DNA from: Anaeramoeba flamelloides
Lineage: Eukaryota; Metamonada; Anaeramoebidae
DNA: 64,000 nt
Assembly (NCBI GenBank): GCA_027625915.1
Contig: JANTQA010000026.1
Location: 6,634,001-6,698,000, forward strand
Direction of reading: 5' to 3'
Of this stretch, positions 25,278-37,858 are shown piece after piece. Position 1 is the first letter of the stretch. Every line of letters starts with the position of its first letter. The notes under the pieces were generated by a model, which was not told the origin of the DNA, did not search any database, and saw nothing but the letters and a program-made list of their open reading frames with translations. The position numbers and the translations under genes are program-made.

Positions 25278-28200
25278 TTAAAATTGATAATTTGTTAAAT
25301 CTAAGGTCATTGTTTGTGAAGATTTTTCTGAATTTGATTTAAAAACACCAACTAATAAATCTGCTTGATGGAAGAAGCTATCTTTTAAACTAATAACTAA
25401 CATCTGTGTTGAGTGTTTTGTTTGATGGGTTATCTCCTCGTCTTCTTCTTTCTCTTTCTCTTTTTCCTTTCCCTTTCCCTTTCGCCTTTTCTTGTCCTTT
25501 TCCCTTTTTTTTTTATTATCATTTTCGTCCTCGTCCTCGTCCTCATCCTGGTCCTTGTCCTTGTCCTCGTCCTCATCTGAATCTGAATCTGAACCTTCAA
25601 TTTGATCTTTCTTTTTCTTCTCTGTTATAAGCAAAGGATTTTGTCTAGTAATTTTTCGCAAATAACTAGTAACTCGCCCAATGTTAATATTATCTAAGGC
25701 AGCGTCGATTTCGTCCATTACTAAAAATGGTGAAGGGTGTACATTCTGTATAGCAAAAAGCAGGGCTAAGGCTGCAACTGTTTTCTCGCCGCCAGACAAT
25801 TGTTCCATTTCTCTGAATCGTTTTAAGGGTGGCATTGCAGTATATTTGACCCCCATTAAATAGGGTTCCTCGGTGTTTTCAAGATTTAAATACGCAGTCC
25901 CACCAAACTGGCCATCGCTAGTCGTCAATTCTTTATAAATTTTATCAATGTTTAAACTAATTTTTTGATATGCCTTCATAAATAATTTGATTCTTTTTTT
26001 TTTGACTTTATTAAATTTGATCCTAATCTCATTTGCATATTTGCGAGATACGTCAAACTCGTTTAGGGTTCTTTTTAATTTTTCATTTACGTTTTCCAAT
26101 TTATTCCCTGCTTTCATGTTTGGTGCCAGTTGTTCGATTTGTCCTCTTATCATCATTAGTTTGTCTTTGAATTGTCTCTCGATGTCCTGGTATTGTTCCT
26201 GTGTTTCAACTTTCTTTAAGTCCTGTGGCAAAAAGGAAAAGTCGATCCTTATTTGATCTTCCTTTTGGTGGATCTCTTTCATTTTTTGACTGAGCTCATT
26301 TGTCGTGGTTGTTGAAGTTGTTGTCGAATCTGAACGATCTTGGGAATTGAATTGGGTAAGATCGGATTCGCTGGAAAACTCCAGTTCCATCCCCATCGAT
26401 GAAAGTTGTTTGCCCCTGAGGGACTGGATTTCTTCTTGAGACAGTTGGAGGCTCGGCTTGATGGATCCTCTTTTTAACGGTATTTGTATCTGTTCGATTT
26501 TGGCTCTTTGGAAAAGGTCATGTCTTTGCTCTCGCAATTCTTCGAGCTTTGCTTCAAGGTTCGTGTTTTCTTGCATCTTCTTGTCAATTAAAGAGTTTGA
26601 TTCATTTAATTGTTGGAGATAGGCCCTAATTTCTAAATTTTTTTCCTTCCATTTCTTTTCTTGCGTTTCGATTTTCTTTTGGATTTTGGCAATTGACAAT
26701 TTTTTTTTTTCAATTAATTCTTTAATTTGGTTTAATTCAATTTGTAATTTTGTTAATTTATTTTCGTCTTCTTGCCTTTGCTTTTTTAACCTTTCCAAGG
26801 GCTTTTCAATGTTTTGTGATTTTTCATATTCAATTCTGTTGATTAGCAATGCCCGCTGCTTTGTCAATTCCAATTTTTCTTTGTTTAATTTGTTGAACTC
26901 TTGTACCTTTTTTTCCAAAAATTGTTGGATATTTTCAATGCCCACCCTGGAACTAAAGTCTCTAAAAATCTTGTCTTCTGTGACTTCAATGGTGTTTTCG
27001 ATCTTGTCAATTTGCTTTTCCTTTTTTTCGATTTTGCCCTTCATTTTCTTATATTTTGGCTGAAAGCTTTCTAATTGCTTCTTTAAAATCTCGATTTCTT
27101 CTTTATTTTTTTGAAATTTTTCTTGCGTGTTCTTCAAGTCTTGCTTTGAAAATTGCAATCTGTTTTCTAAATTCCTAATGACAGAGCTAATTTCCTTTTG
27201 ATCAGACATTATTTGTCTTGTGCTTTGGATTTCCTCAAGCTGATCCAGAATTTGTTTCCTTTCAATTTTCAATTGATCAATCGCCTTCGAATTCCATCTC
27301 TCGGCCCTCATCGTGATCCCAGACTCGCCCCCAGAGATTAACCCAGATCTTTGAATTAAGGTGCCATCCAAGGTGACAACTTTGTTGCGGTTGCCTTTAA
27401 ATGCCAATTCCCGTGCAGTCTCTAAAGTCTCGCAAACGAGAGTGTTCCCACAGCAAAATAAGACTGCCTTCTTATAATTTTCAGAGTATTGTAATAAGTC
27501 AATCACTAACTTGGCCTCGCCAATTTCTCTTAACTTTTCATTGATCGGCGACACCCTTAGTGAGGATAAAGGTAAGAATCTTGCCTTACCAAGCCTTCGA
27601 TCTCTTAAATATCGGATACAATCCAAACCTGTTTTATCATTGTCAACCACAACAGCATCCATATAAGAGCCCATAGTTACAGTGACAGGTACATTATATT
27701 TTCTATGTATAGGTTTACAAAGATCTAGCCTATTTTTTTATTTTTTTGTGAAGAAATTTATTGGATGTTTTTTATTTAATTAGTCGCAAAAATAAAAATA
27801 AAAAAAATTTAGAAATAAGAGTTTTGAGAATTTTTAAGATAATTTAAAAGATAAGGAGGGATTGTTTGATTATTGAAATTTTTATTTATTTAAAGAGTCC
27901 ACGTTAGTTTGATAATATCAAGAAATATTTTTTTTAAAAAAATATAAAAGGTGATGAAATAGGCAGTGGAATAGTAAACAAATTTTAAGTTTTGTAATCC
28001 AGATTATTTTTTTTTTTTTGTTTTTAATAGAATAAATTATTTATCATATTTTGTTTTAGTTTTTCAATGTCTATATATTTTTAAAAAAAAATATTGTTTT
28101 TTGATAATTTCTAATTTTTTTTTATCTTTCCAGTTTGTTCTTGGAGCATAATATTGGAAATTAGATTTTTAGGTTAGCAAGTGGTTTTTTGAGTTTATGT

Positions 28201-31200
28201 ATTTCAAATGTTCATTTTTTGAAACCCAGTTTTAAACAAATTTAAATATATTTTGGAGAAATAATATATTTTTTTCAATTGATCCCTTTACAGAAAACAA
28301 TGTGAATTTGGTATTCTAAAGAGTAGATTTTATTTTTGTTTTGGTTCCTTTAAATTTTTATTGAAAAAATAAATAATTCGAATATATTATTTTATAAGGT
28401 AAATATTCAAAAAAAAGAAAAAAAAATCAAATTATAAAAGTTTAATAATACTTTTAAAATAATAATCTTGGCTTTTTGCTCTAATAAAAAAAAAAAAAAA
28501 AAAGTCATAATTTTATATATGTCAATATTTCATATTATTCAATTATTAATAAAAAGTAAAAATAATTTTTTTTTTTTTTTACAAATAAATCTTTATAGTT
28601 TTTTAAGGATTATCCGAATCATATGGTCAGTTGAGATTACTTTTTTGTCTAAAAATGTGTTTATTTACTAAAAAGGGTGTTGAGAAAAGAGATCTTGTTA
28701 AAATTTAAGTTTTAAGTTTTTTTTGAAATTTTGTCAGTAGGAATAATCATTTCCACTTTCACAATTTGAAATTAACTGTGGATGGTTTAGAAATCAAAAT
28801 TCCACTGCTGGGTGGTCTCTCCGTTTTATTTTCAAGTATTATTAGTTTAAGGCGGGTGTATAAATATACTTCAAAATCGGATGGGGTGAAGGTGAAGTAA
28901 GCGGGAAAGAAAGTTGATTTTAAAATTTGCCTTATTTTTTCAAGTCCGAAAATTTTGAAAAGTTCTTGGATTAATAAATGATTTTCAATCAAAATCAAAA
29001 AAAAATCGAAATTTTGCAATATTTTGATTTTTAATCGATATTCTAATCGTTAAATACTACTTTAGTTTGTGTTATAATATTGTGTTTCAGGCCCAAGATA
29101 ATATAGAATAAAGATGGTTCTTAACATCTTTAAATTCTCATTTTTGGATGAATTATTAAAAAAAAAAAAAAAATATTATATCTTGGGTTTATAAAAATTA
29201 TTTGATCATCAAAAAAATGAATTTAAATATTATATCTAGATATAAAAAAAAAAAAAAAAAAATGGGGGGTAATTAAATCAATTGCTGTCAACACAATTAT
29301 TACAATTGAAACAATCAATATACATTTTTTTCATTTCTTATTAACATTATATGGATATATATATATATATATATATAATATTTGTTTACTTCCATGTATA
29401 TTTCTTATCAGAAAAATTTCGAAAGCAAAGCCATAATTTTGCAACTGAGTATAAAAAACATATTTTACTTTTATCAAAAATTAAGGTGGGGACAGATCGC
29501 TTAAAAATAATTCCCATAAAAGAAAAATAAATCTAAAATAATGTATGTAACTAAATTAAAAGAAAATAAGAAGGTGAATAATTCTTACATCGTTCCATGA
29601 ACGCCAGGAAATAATCTTTTTAAATTTTCTATTGTTTCTCTAAATTTGATATCTCTGTTTTTTTCCTTTTCATCAACTTTGGCTTCTCTTAACCTCGATT
29701 GTATTTTGGAAAGTGTTGATAGTAAAGACTTTTTTTTGTTTTCGTTTTCAGTTTCTTGTCTTTGTAAAATCTTTAGCTGTGTATTTTTTTCTTTTAATAC
29801 AATTTGAGATTTTTCAATGAATTCTTTAACCTTTATTTTTCTTTGTTTTAAATATTCCTTTGCTGTTTTTAATTGGTTTTTTCTGGATTCAATTTTGTTA
29901 ATTTGATTTTTTAGATTATTTAGCTTTTCTGTTTCGATCCTTTTTTCCCTTTCGCATATTTTTTTTTGTTCTTTATCCTTAAGTGTTTGTTTTCTGGACT
30001 CCTCCCTCAAGTTTTGATATTCTTCTAATTGATCATCAATTAAAACAGGCACACCTTGAATTTTCTTTTCTCTTTTTTTTGTTTTGGTCTCCATGATTTC
30101 AATTTGTTCATCGACTAATTGTAAATCCTTTTCCAAATTATTGATTTCTTGTTGATATTTTTGGATTTCAATTAAAAGTGACTTTTCGTTTTCTTTGCTT
30201 TTTTTTAATTTGGATTCAATTTTTTTAATTGCTTCTTTTTTTCTGATATTTTTTGGATTCTTTTGGTGTTGTTTTTGGTTATTTGTTTTTAATATGTTTA
30301 TTATATTTATTAATATAATTGTAAATTAGATTTCCAATTTGATAGAGTTGTTTTAATGGGGTGAATATAATAAGCTTTAAAGGGTTTCCCAAAAAAAAAA
30401 AATGGTTTTAAAGAATAAATTTAACAATAGGTCCTAAATATAAAAAAACACTATTTTTTCTGATTAATATTTTTCGAAATCTAGCTTATAACTTAATTCA
30501 ATTAACCAGGGGGGGATAAATTTTTTTAGAATCAAAACAATCTCAACTTTTGAATATCGAAAATATTTTTTGAAATTACTGTGTACTTTTTTATTTTTTT
30601 TTTTGAAAAATTGGGGTTGAGAAAATTTTGAAATCAAAGAATAAGTTAGTATATTAAATTAGAATATTTTTCTAGAGAGTTTATCTTTTTTAAATAACTT
30701 ATTTTTTTAATTTTAGCATTTAAATATAAAAAACATTTGAAGACCAAATTGGTATTTTGTGAAAATAAAATTCCCATGATTTAGAATTTGTTTTAGTAAA
30801 TGAGTTAAAACAAGATAGTGTATATAAAAATATACATAATTTCAACTTTGAATTCAAACATTTTGGCAAAAAATATTTTCAAGAAAAAGTTAAATTGAAA
30901 CTTTATTTATTTTTATTTTTTAATTTAGTTTTTTTAATTTTTATTAATGGTGGGTATTTGTTCAGTTTTCCATTTTTAGTGTTTTTTGGGTCGTAGGGGC
31001 ATATCCCTTAGCACCCCGGATTTGCCTAAATTTCATCAAGTTTTTTAAATTATATTTAAAATGATATTGATCTACTAATAAATTAATTTTCTTATTTGTC
31101 TTTAATCCAGATTTGAATTATAATAAAAAGTCAAAATAGTTCAAAGATAAAGTAGTTAAGTTATTGATTTTTTTTTTGAAATTGAAAAAAAAATAATAAT

Positions 31201-34200
31201 TATTAATTTTTACATTTTTTTTAAAGATTTTTATTTTTATTTTATTTTTTTTAAAATCAGAAATTTTATTACATTAATAGTAATTCAAAACTCAACACAT
31301 TGATTTATTAATAATAACCACCAAAAATTTTTGCTAATTTTATGATAAAAAAAATAAATAAAAAAATAAATTACTTTGAAATATATTTTTTTTTTTTAGA
31401 AAAAATATCAATAAATATCCAATTCAGAGAAAAATGAAATTTATTTCTTTAGGCCAAAATTAAATTTTTAATTTGATTAATTTTCTAAAACTTTTATTTA
31501 AGCAATATATAATAATTGAAAATAAAAAAAAAAAAAAAAATTGTAAAATAATTTCAATTTATTAAATTCGAATAAAACAAATATAAATTACTTTTTAATC
31601 GATAAAATATTTATACCTAAATTTAAAATAAAATAAAAAATAACTCTTAAATATTATTCCAATATTATAAAATAATACCCAAAACCAAATTTTTTTTATT
31701 GCATTTTGATATTGGTAAAAATTTGAATAATATATTTGCGATATTTGAATTTTTCCTTAATAAATTAATCCAGATCTTGTTAAATAAGTTCTGATATATG
31801 GTCTCTAATTCAACAATATTGTTTATTTTATATCTAGATTTTAAAAAGTCAAAAATTAAAAAATCATAAAAATAAAAAAAAAAATCATTTATTAATCTGA
31901 CTCGAACTATTGGCTAAATCATTTAAAATTGAAAAAAATCTTGTTGAAAAAATTGTAAAATTTTGCAATGAAAAAAAAATATGATTTATTTTTCTAATTT
32001 AATTTTAATTTTTTTTTATTTTTAAATTATTTAGAATCTAATATAGATATTGATATTGAATAGTAATCAGTAGATAAAACAAATTTTCTATGTGATGCCA
32101 TAATAACTTTTATAATGAATAAATTATTTAATCAAGCATTTTAGGCAATTTTGGGGTGCAAAGGGTCCCAAAAAAATTTCCAGTAAAGTATGATGTGTTT
32201 TAAATGTTAAAACTAAGAGGTTTTTGATGTCTAGACAAACTTTTCAAAAAAAAAAAAAAAATTTATTTTTACAAAATTTGGAAAAATAATCATAAAATCA
32301 CAATAACCAAAAAAAAATTCCCAATGTTGAAATTTTTTTTTCAAGTTATTTTTTTATTTTAAGTAACTATACAATTTTTAATTATAAAATTTTCTTTCTA
32401 AGATAATTGTTTATTAATTCTATACCTTATTATCCTTTGATAACATTTCAAATTAAAATTTTTGTTTGAAATGTTTTTAGGTTATTTGGGGTGCTAAGGG
32501 ATATATGGAAAATTTTTCCAAACTTTCTGTTTTATTTTTTTTTTTTTAAAAGTGCAAATTTTATAAAAAATTTATTTAAATTTGTTCAACACGGGTTAAT
32601 TTGTTTTCTTAAAAAGTGATAAATGAAATTTCAAAAAAAAAATTGAAAATTTGCAGATAATGCTTAGTGTTTATGTTATTGTGTATTTAATATATGATAA
32701 ACTTGAATTTTTATACAAATCATCTGATTTTGTAAAGATTATGAATCAGAAAGTTTTTTCTAAATTTGAATTTTTTTTTTCTTTTTTTTTTTTTCAAGGG
32801 CCAGCGTTTTGTTTATTCCTATCCGGGGTTATTTCAAAGCATTTTTTTATTATTTAAAAAAAAAAAAACCAAAATTCTTGACAGTTATAAATTTTATTAA
32901 ATATTTTAACTCAAAACCTTAAGGTGGTTAGTTGGGTTTTCCAAGATTAAATTTGCTTAAATGTTAAAGATGAAAAATAAAAGAAATTTAGGGAAAATGA
33001 TAAATTTAAAGGTTATTTGTATTTTATGCTCGTTGGTGATTATTTTTATATCTATTGGAAAATTATTGACTTTAAAGAATGGTAAAGTTAATAGATCTTG
33101 TTAAAATTTAAATGTTGTGTTTTATTTCGGAAATTTGGCAATTAGACAAAAACTATTTTAAAAACCAAATTAGAATTTTACCTTGAAAGGGTTCAAAAAT
33201 CCTAATTACACTGTTGGGTGTTCCCTCCAATTTAATTTTCAAGTTTTATCGGGTTAACGGTAAGGGTATAAATATATTTCAAAATTGGCTGAAGGGAAAG
33301 TTCAGCAAGGGGTAAACAAAATCAATTTCAAATTTGCACTTTTTCTGTTTGGGTGTTTAGAAAAGTTTTATTTCAATAAATGTTTTCACTATTTCCTAAA
33401 CAAACCCAAAATTTGTAGTATTTTGATTTTCCTTTGATAAATAATCATTTAAATGCTTTTTTTTTTTTTTGGCTTAAATGTTATTGTGTTACTACCCTCA
33501 TAGGGCATAAAATATGGATAGCCCTTAAATTAAAATAATTAAATCTTGTACAATTTTCGGAAAGTGGCCAAATTGGTATTATTAATGATTCGATTTCTCT
33601 TGGTAGATTTAACCAAAAAAAAAAAAAAAAAATTACTTTATTAGTGTTGATTTTTTACACGCTAGATCTGATCTGCTCATTTTTTTCTTTTGCTTATCAT
33701 TTGAGTGAGATCAGTTTAAACTTTCCAATGGTCTTTTAGATATTCCCTAGGTAAATGCTAGATTTCAAATAATCTGGTGTGGGTATTTGAATCATAAATG
33801 GGTAAAAATTTTCAATTTCCTTTTTCAAATATCGGTGACAAATAACAACCTGACTCTTGAACACTCAGTTTGTAAAAGAAAAAGAAGGAAGAAGAAGCCA
33901 AGATTATTCCACATTTCTTTGGAAAATGCCAGTAGAAAAAAAAATTCAAATCAAAATCAGTTCTAGTCTTTAAGTGTTTCTGTTTCTGGTCTTTAGATCA
34001 TTCACCAAACAAAGAGACAACCAAAAATAATACTGTCATTTTCCAATTAAAATTGAAAAATTTTTATTTCAAATTCTCAAATATTTATCCAACGATTGTC
34101 TTAATCAGAGAAAAAAAAACCAGATCTTCTCAAGATCATTTGATCATTATCATCTTGATTTTTCTTGGCTCTCTTTTTGAAACTTTGAGATAAAATTTAT

Positions 34201-35450
34201 AGTTTTAAATTTGAAAATAACAGTAATAATAATTCTACAATAAATCACTCTTCATTAAAATCAAAAAAAGTTAAAATAAATTTGAGTTCGATTAGAGACT
34301 TACTTGTGAATTTAATTGGTGTTCTTCTTCTTTTAATTGGTTTTCAAGTATGATTTTTTTCTTTCTTATTTGGCCTTTTTCTTTTCTTTTAGTTTTTAAG
34401 GTTTCATCTGCATTTTTCTGTCGTGATTGTAATTCGAAGAATTTGGTTCTTTCCTTTCTGAGTTCATTTTTAGTTTGTTTGATTAATTTCTTGACCCAAA
34501 ATAATTTCAAAACGTAGAATTTCTTTGTGTTTCTTTGTTTTTTTTTTAAGAGCCGATTAAAGCGATCGGCTTCTTCTTTTTGCATTTTGTATCTTTTGGC
34601 TTCTGCATTGAAATTTTTTTTTTTCTCCATATTAAAACTTGAGACAGATTCTGCTCTTTCCTTTTCTAAGACTAATTCGTCATATTCTTTTTTCAACTCA
34701 CTTGACCCACTAATTTTTTCCAATAATTCCGTTAATTCCTTTGGACTTTTGTCAGCAATTGATTGCACATCACCCTGAAAGACTAAAAAATTCCTGTTCT
34801 TCACGTCAACTCCTAATTCTTGTAATCTTTCCATAAATTCTTTTACCTTTACTTTTTTACCATCAATCGAATATTTTGAAGTCTCTTTTGGTTGTTTTGT
34901 TTGTTTTTTTAAGGGTTAGAAATCGTGTTTTGAAGTTGATTAATGAAAGTCACAAAAAAAAAAAGAAATTATTTTTAAACTCTCGAAAAGTAACGGATAG
35001 AATTTGATCTTTGTTTTTGGCTTTTTTTTTTTTTTTTTTCTTTTTTATCATGATCCCTCTTCTTTCAACAAACTCAAGAATAATAAAGAATACAAAAGAA
35101 AGAAAAAACAAATTCAAACTTGATTTTTTGGTAATTTCTCTTTTAAATTGCATTTCTTCTTCTGGTGAAAGTATTTTTGAGAAAACTAATGTAACTGAAC
35201 AAGTAAGTGGTAATTTTTTACTTTTTGATTTTTTTTGTTTGTGATAAATTAAATCCTTAAGTGATACCCCTCTCAAGTATTTTGATTGCACACCTAAACC
35301 AAAACTTATTGCATCCATAACATTACTTTTCCCTGATCCATTTGGCCCAATAATTGATGTGAAATTTTCAAATGGGCCGATTATTTGTTTCCCCTTATAG
35401 GATTTGAAATTTTCAACAATTATCCGGTTTAAAAACCAAAATTCGCCCAT
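25278..35450 (-). CDS. SMC1: Cohesin subunit SMC1
   Basis: Four exons, 35,450-35,120, 34,884-34,304, 30,259-29,589 and 27,729-25,278, give 1,344 aa (human SMC1A is 1,233). Order: Walker A GPNGSGKS (35-42), Q-loop region FLVFQG, coiled coil, hinge (about 528-680, with [16 protein letters not shown]), return coiled coil, signature LSGGEK (about 1,171), Walker [13 protein letters not shown] (about 1,200) and the closing strand VISLKDSF. It is the SMC1 ATPase of the cohesin ring. Joins are in phase 1, 0 and 2, and two restore SMC1A spacing residue for residue ([13 protein letters not shown] and HGTM|LDLCKP). A Lys/Asp/Glu-rich insert of about 77 residues (1,226-1,302) lies between Walker B and VISLK, inside the ATPase head; it is continuous with the exon and has no splice sites that would remove it. 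Confidence 0.96.
27730..29588 (-). other. SMC1 intron 3, 1.9 kb
   Basis: Donor GTAAGA at 29,588, acceptor AAAATAG at 27,730. It splits the ATG codon in HGTM|LDL (phase 2). It carries repeat R3 copy 1 (about 28,675-29,120) and a (TA)n tract at 29,351-29,377. Confidence 0.9.
28675..29120 (+). repeat. Dispersed repeat R3, copy 1
   Basis: It aligns directly with 33,065-33,510 in another SMC1 intron. Common landmarks: GATCTTGTTAAAATTTAA, CACTG(C/T)TGGGTG, GGGTGTATAAATATACTTC against GGGTATAAATATATTTC, and GTATTTTGATTTT. Identity is moderate. The 86-codon minus-strand frame over it is interrupted in the sister copy, so it is not called a gene. Confidence 0.6.
31001..32505. mobile_element. 1.5 kb segment with perfect 17-bp inverted ends
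   Basis: It begins ATATCCCTTAGCACCCC and ends GGGGTGCTAAGGGATAT, exact inverted repeats in an otherwise very AT-rich intron. A third, imperfect copy of the end (GGCAATTTTGGGGTGCAAAG) lies inside near 32,148. No ORF of note. A non-autonomous DNA transposon is likely; no clear target duplication. Confidence 0.6.
33065..33510 (+). repeat. Dispersed repeat R3, copy 2
   Basis: Direct-orientation partner of the copy in SMC1 intron 3 (28,675-29,120), at roughly two-thirds identity by eye. It contains the same GATCTTGTTAAAATTTAAAT opening and the same GGGTATAAATAT block. Termini undefined. Confidence 0.6.
33774..33932. mobile_element. MITE, family M3, diverged copy
   Basis: It opens CTGGTGTGGGTATTTGAATC, with ATAAATGGGTAAAAATTTTC following, and closes GGAAAATGCCAG then TA. 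The body AACCTGACTCTTGAACACTC matches the M3 landmark AAACTACTTCTTTGAGAACTC. The left TA is mutated. Confidence 0.6.
34033..34223. mobile_element. MITE, family M7, short copy (191 bp)
   Basis: TA then CTGTCATTTTCCAATTAAAA at the left and TTTGAAAATAACAG then TA at the right, the M7 termini. It lies just 3' of the SMC1 exon 2 donor, inside intron 2. Confidence 0.6.
34885..35119 (-). other. SMC1 intron 1, 235 bp
   Basis: Donor GTTTGA at 35,119, acceptor CCAAAAG at 34,885, phase 1. This is the only GT in phase close to the end of SMC1 homology, and the join gives [14 protein letters not shown], close to SMC1A spacing. The donor is atypical compared with GTAAG(T/A). Confidence 0.75.
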
Positions 35451-35811
35451 TAAATGATTATCGAGTTCTTTTTAAAATTGAAATTGAAAACAATAAAAAA
35501 AGTTAAAATTTAAATTAAAAAAAATGGGTCATATTAATGATGATTTTTTTCCCAGAATTTGTGAAATCTGAACACTTTCAAGTCTTCGATTTTTTTTTCT
35601 GTATTGGGGTTGAACTCTTTCTTATTAAATCTTGTGTTAGTGTTTGTTGATTTTAAATAATACTGATAATTTTCAAAAAAATGTTGTTTAAATCTCTTTT
35701 TTGTAAAACAGATAATTCTACTTATAAATAATTTCTTTGAGAAGAATAATATGAATAAAAATGGCTTTTATAAAGTTTTTTAATATTTTAAACAGAAAAA
35801 ATCTTGATCTA

Positions 35812-36290
35812 CAGTGATCAAAATAATGCGTGCACAACGACTATAATCCGTGTTTCAAAATATTATCCGTGCTTTTTTTTATTCTTATACCAAGGCAATG
35901 TCCAATCTACTACCCAATAGTATACCTAAGTACAAATCAATTTTGAAAGTAAAGGTCGGGTTATTTAAAGTAAAATTTAAATTATTCACGCAAATAGTTG
36001 ACAATTTTCCATAATATTCTCAATTTTTTTGAAATTTTTTGTTTTTTTTATGATTAAAATTTTTCTTTAAAAAATTTACTCTATTTTTTGAGATAAATTT
36101 TCCAATTTGATCCTTCATTTTTAGAATTTCTTTTTAAATAATAGAACTTTAAGAAACCAATACCATATTTTTTAGGGTTTATTGTTGGTTTCTTGGATTG
36201 GTTAATGTATAGGTCAACTATAACAAAAAAACACGCTTTTTATTTTGAAACACGCATTAAATTTTTTGGTACGCTTTATTTTGTCTACAG
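35812..36290 (-). mobile_element. Tc1/mariner-like MITE, family M2, minus orientation
   Basis: TA then CAGTGATCAAAATAATGCGT at the left; ACGCTTTATTTTGTCTACAG then TA at the right. It is the reverse complement of the 55,151-55,626 element over its whole 479 bp. CAGT-type ends plus a TA duplication match Tc1/mariner-derived elements. There is no transposase. Confidence 0.85.
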
Positions 36291-37858
36291 TATTTCTCTT
36301 AATAGCATAATAGAAAATAAAATCTGGAGCAAAAATTTCAAAACTTCTATTTTAATTTTAAGGGAATAGTCTCTATTAATTTTTTTTTGACCAATTTCTA
36401 AATAAGGTTTCCTTACTATTTGTTGAAAAATAAATTGAACCACATAAAAAAATTTCTTTCTAAATAAAGATTTTCCAACATAAAATTAAAAATATGTTTT
36501 ATTATTTTCAAGAATTAACTTAATTGTAAATAAAAAAAAAAAAAAAAGGGGGGGGTAGGGGTGTCTTACTTTTTTTAGCTTTATATTGGAAAAGTGTGGA
36601 TTTGGATTTCAAAAATGAGACTTAAATCACTTAATTGTTTAAATGGGGTTAACTCATCCATTTCTTAACAGTAAACCCAAATTACAAAAAATTGTTTTAA
36701 GGGTGCAAGTACATTTTTCAAATTTTGAGTGCCACTATTTATGTGAAACTGAATCCTTCAAATCATTTCTTTAATCAAATATATTGATATTTTAATAAAT
36801 CTGAAAGTTGGTTATATCGTGCTATAATAATATTTTCATACCGACTAAAAAATGGAATTCAAAAAAAATAAAAAGATTGATCAAAAAAAAAATAAATAGA
36901 AATAATTTATTTCTTGATCTTATCTGTAATTTTTTATACAATTACTTCTTCTTTATTTAGTTTTATATTCAATTCTTCATGGTACTAGTTTTGTTGTAAA
37001 ATTTTTGAGAAGCAAATTAATTTTTATCTATATAGAATTTCCAAGATAAATTTTAAAATCCTATTTTCATTTAATCCATCTAATTCTTGATTGGATCCAG
37101 ACAATTGTGTATTTATTGAATTCTTCGTAAGTAATGATTTATTGGGCAGATTCTGTTTGGTTTTATAATTATTGATTTTCCATAGGAACGAGAACTAAAA
37201 ATAATTCTGAATTCTGAATGATTTTTTTTCTAAATTTTTCTTTTATTATGGGATGAACGTTTTTCTAACTGTTTTTTGATTTCGAGAATCCAGTCACTTT
37301 CTTTTAATTTTTGAAATAGTATTCTTTGTTTTGGGATTGTTTGGATAAAAATATTTGAAAAATAGGATTTTTAAAAGCAAATTTAAAAAAATGTTTTGTA
37401 AAATAATAATAAATAGTAACGGGTGGGAAATCCATGGTTATAAATTTCTTTGGGTTCATACATATTAAGAAGATAATGAAAACAAATCTTTGAAAATGGA
37501 CTTTATCGGTTTATTTTTTTTCATTGTTGATTTCAACAAAATTATTTGGAAATGGTGATCTTTTGTGTTTGGTCTTTTAAAAGAAAATATTTATTCCAAA
37601 TGTACACCTTTTCTGGTCTATTTTTTAAGTTTGCTCATGGGAAAATTTCACTCTTTCGTATAAACACATTTCTATATCCAAAACCGAATTTAATAAAACT
37701 AAAAATTTAATCAAAAAAAATGTTCAAAAAACCAAAAACTAAAGAAACAACTCTGAATTACTTTGGGTTGGCTTTCTTTTCACAAATGGTGCTGCTAAGG
37801 ATGTTTTTGTTTCAAAGTTTCAATATCTCGTGGTCACTAAAAGAAATATTTTTCAGTA

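Larger units (their letters stand above)
30260..34303 (-). other. SMC1 intron 2, 4.0 kb, repeat-filled
   Basis: Donor GTAAGT at 34,303, acceptor CCAAAAG at 30,260. It contains a 1.5 kb segment with 17-bp perfect terminal inverted repeats (31,001-32,505), R3 copy 2, an M3 copy and a short M7 copy. No coding exon of SMC1 is missing, because the protein alignment is continuous across this join. Confidence 0.9.

Noticed and set aside
28759-29019. 86-codon minus-strand ORF in SMC1 intron 3
   Set aside because: It lies within repeat R3. The sister copy does not keep the frame open and no family was recognised, so it is treated as repeat sequence.
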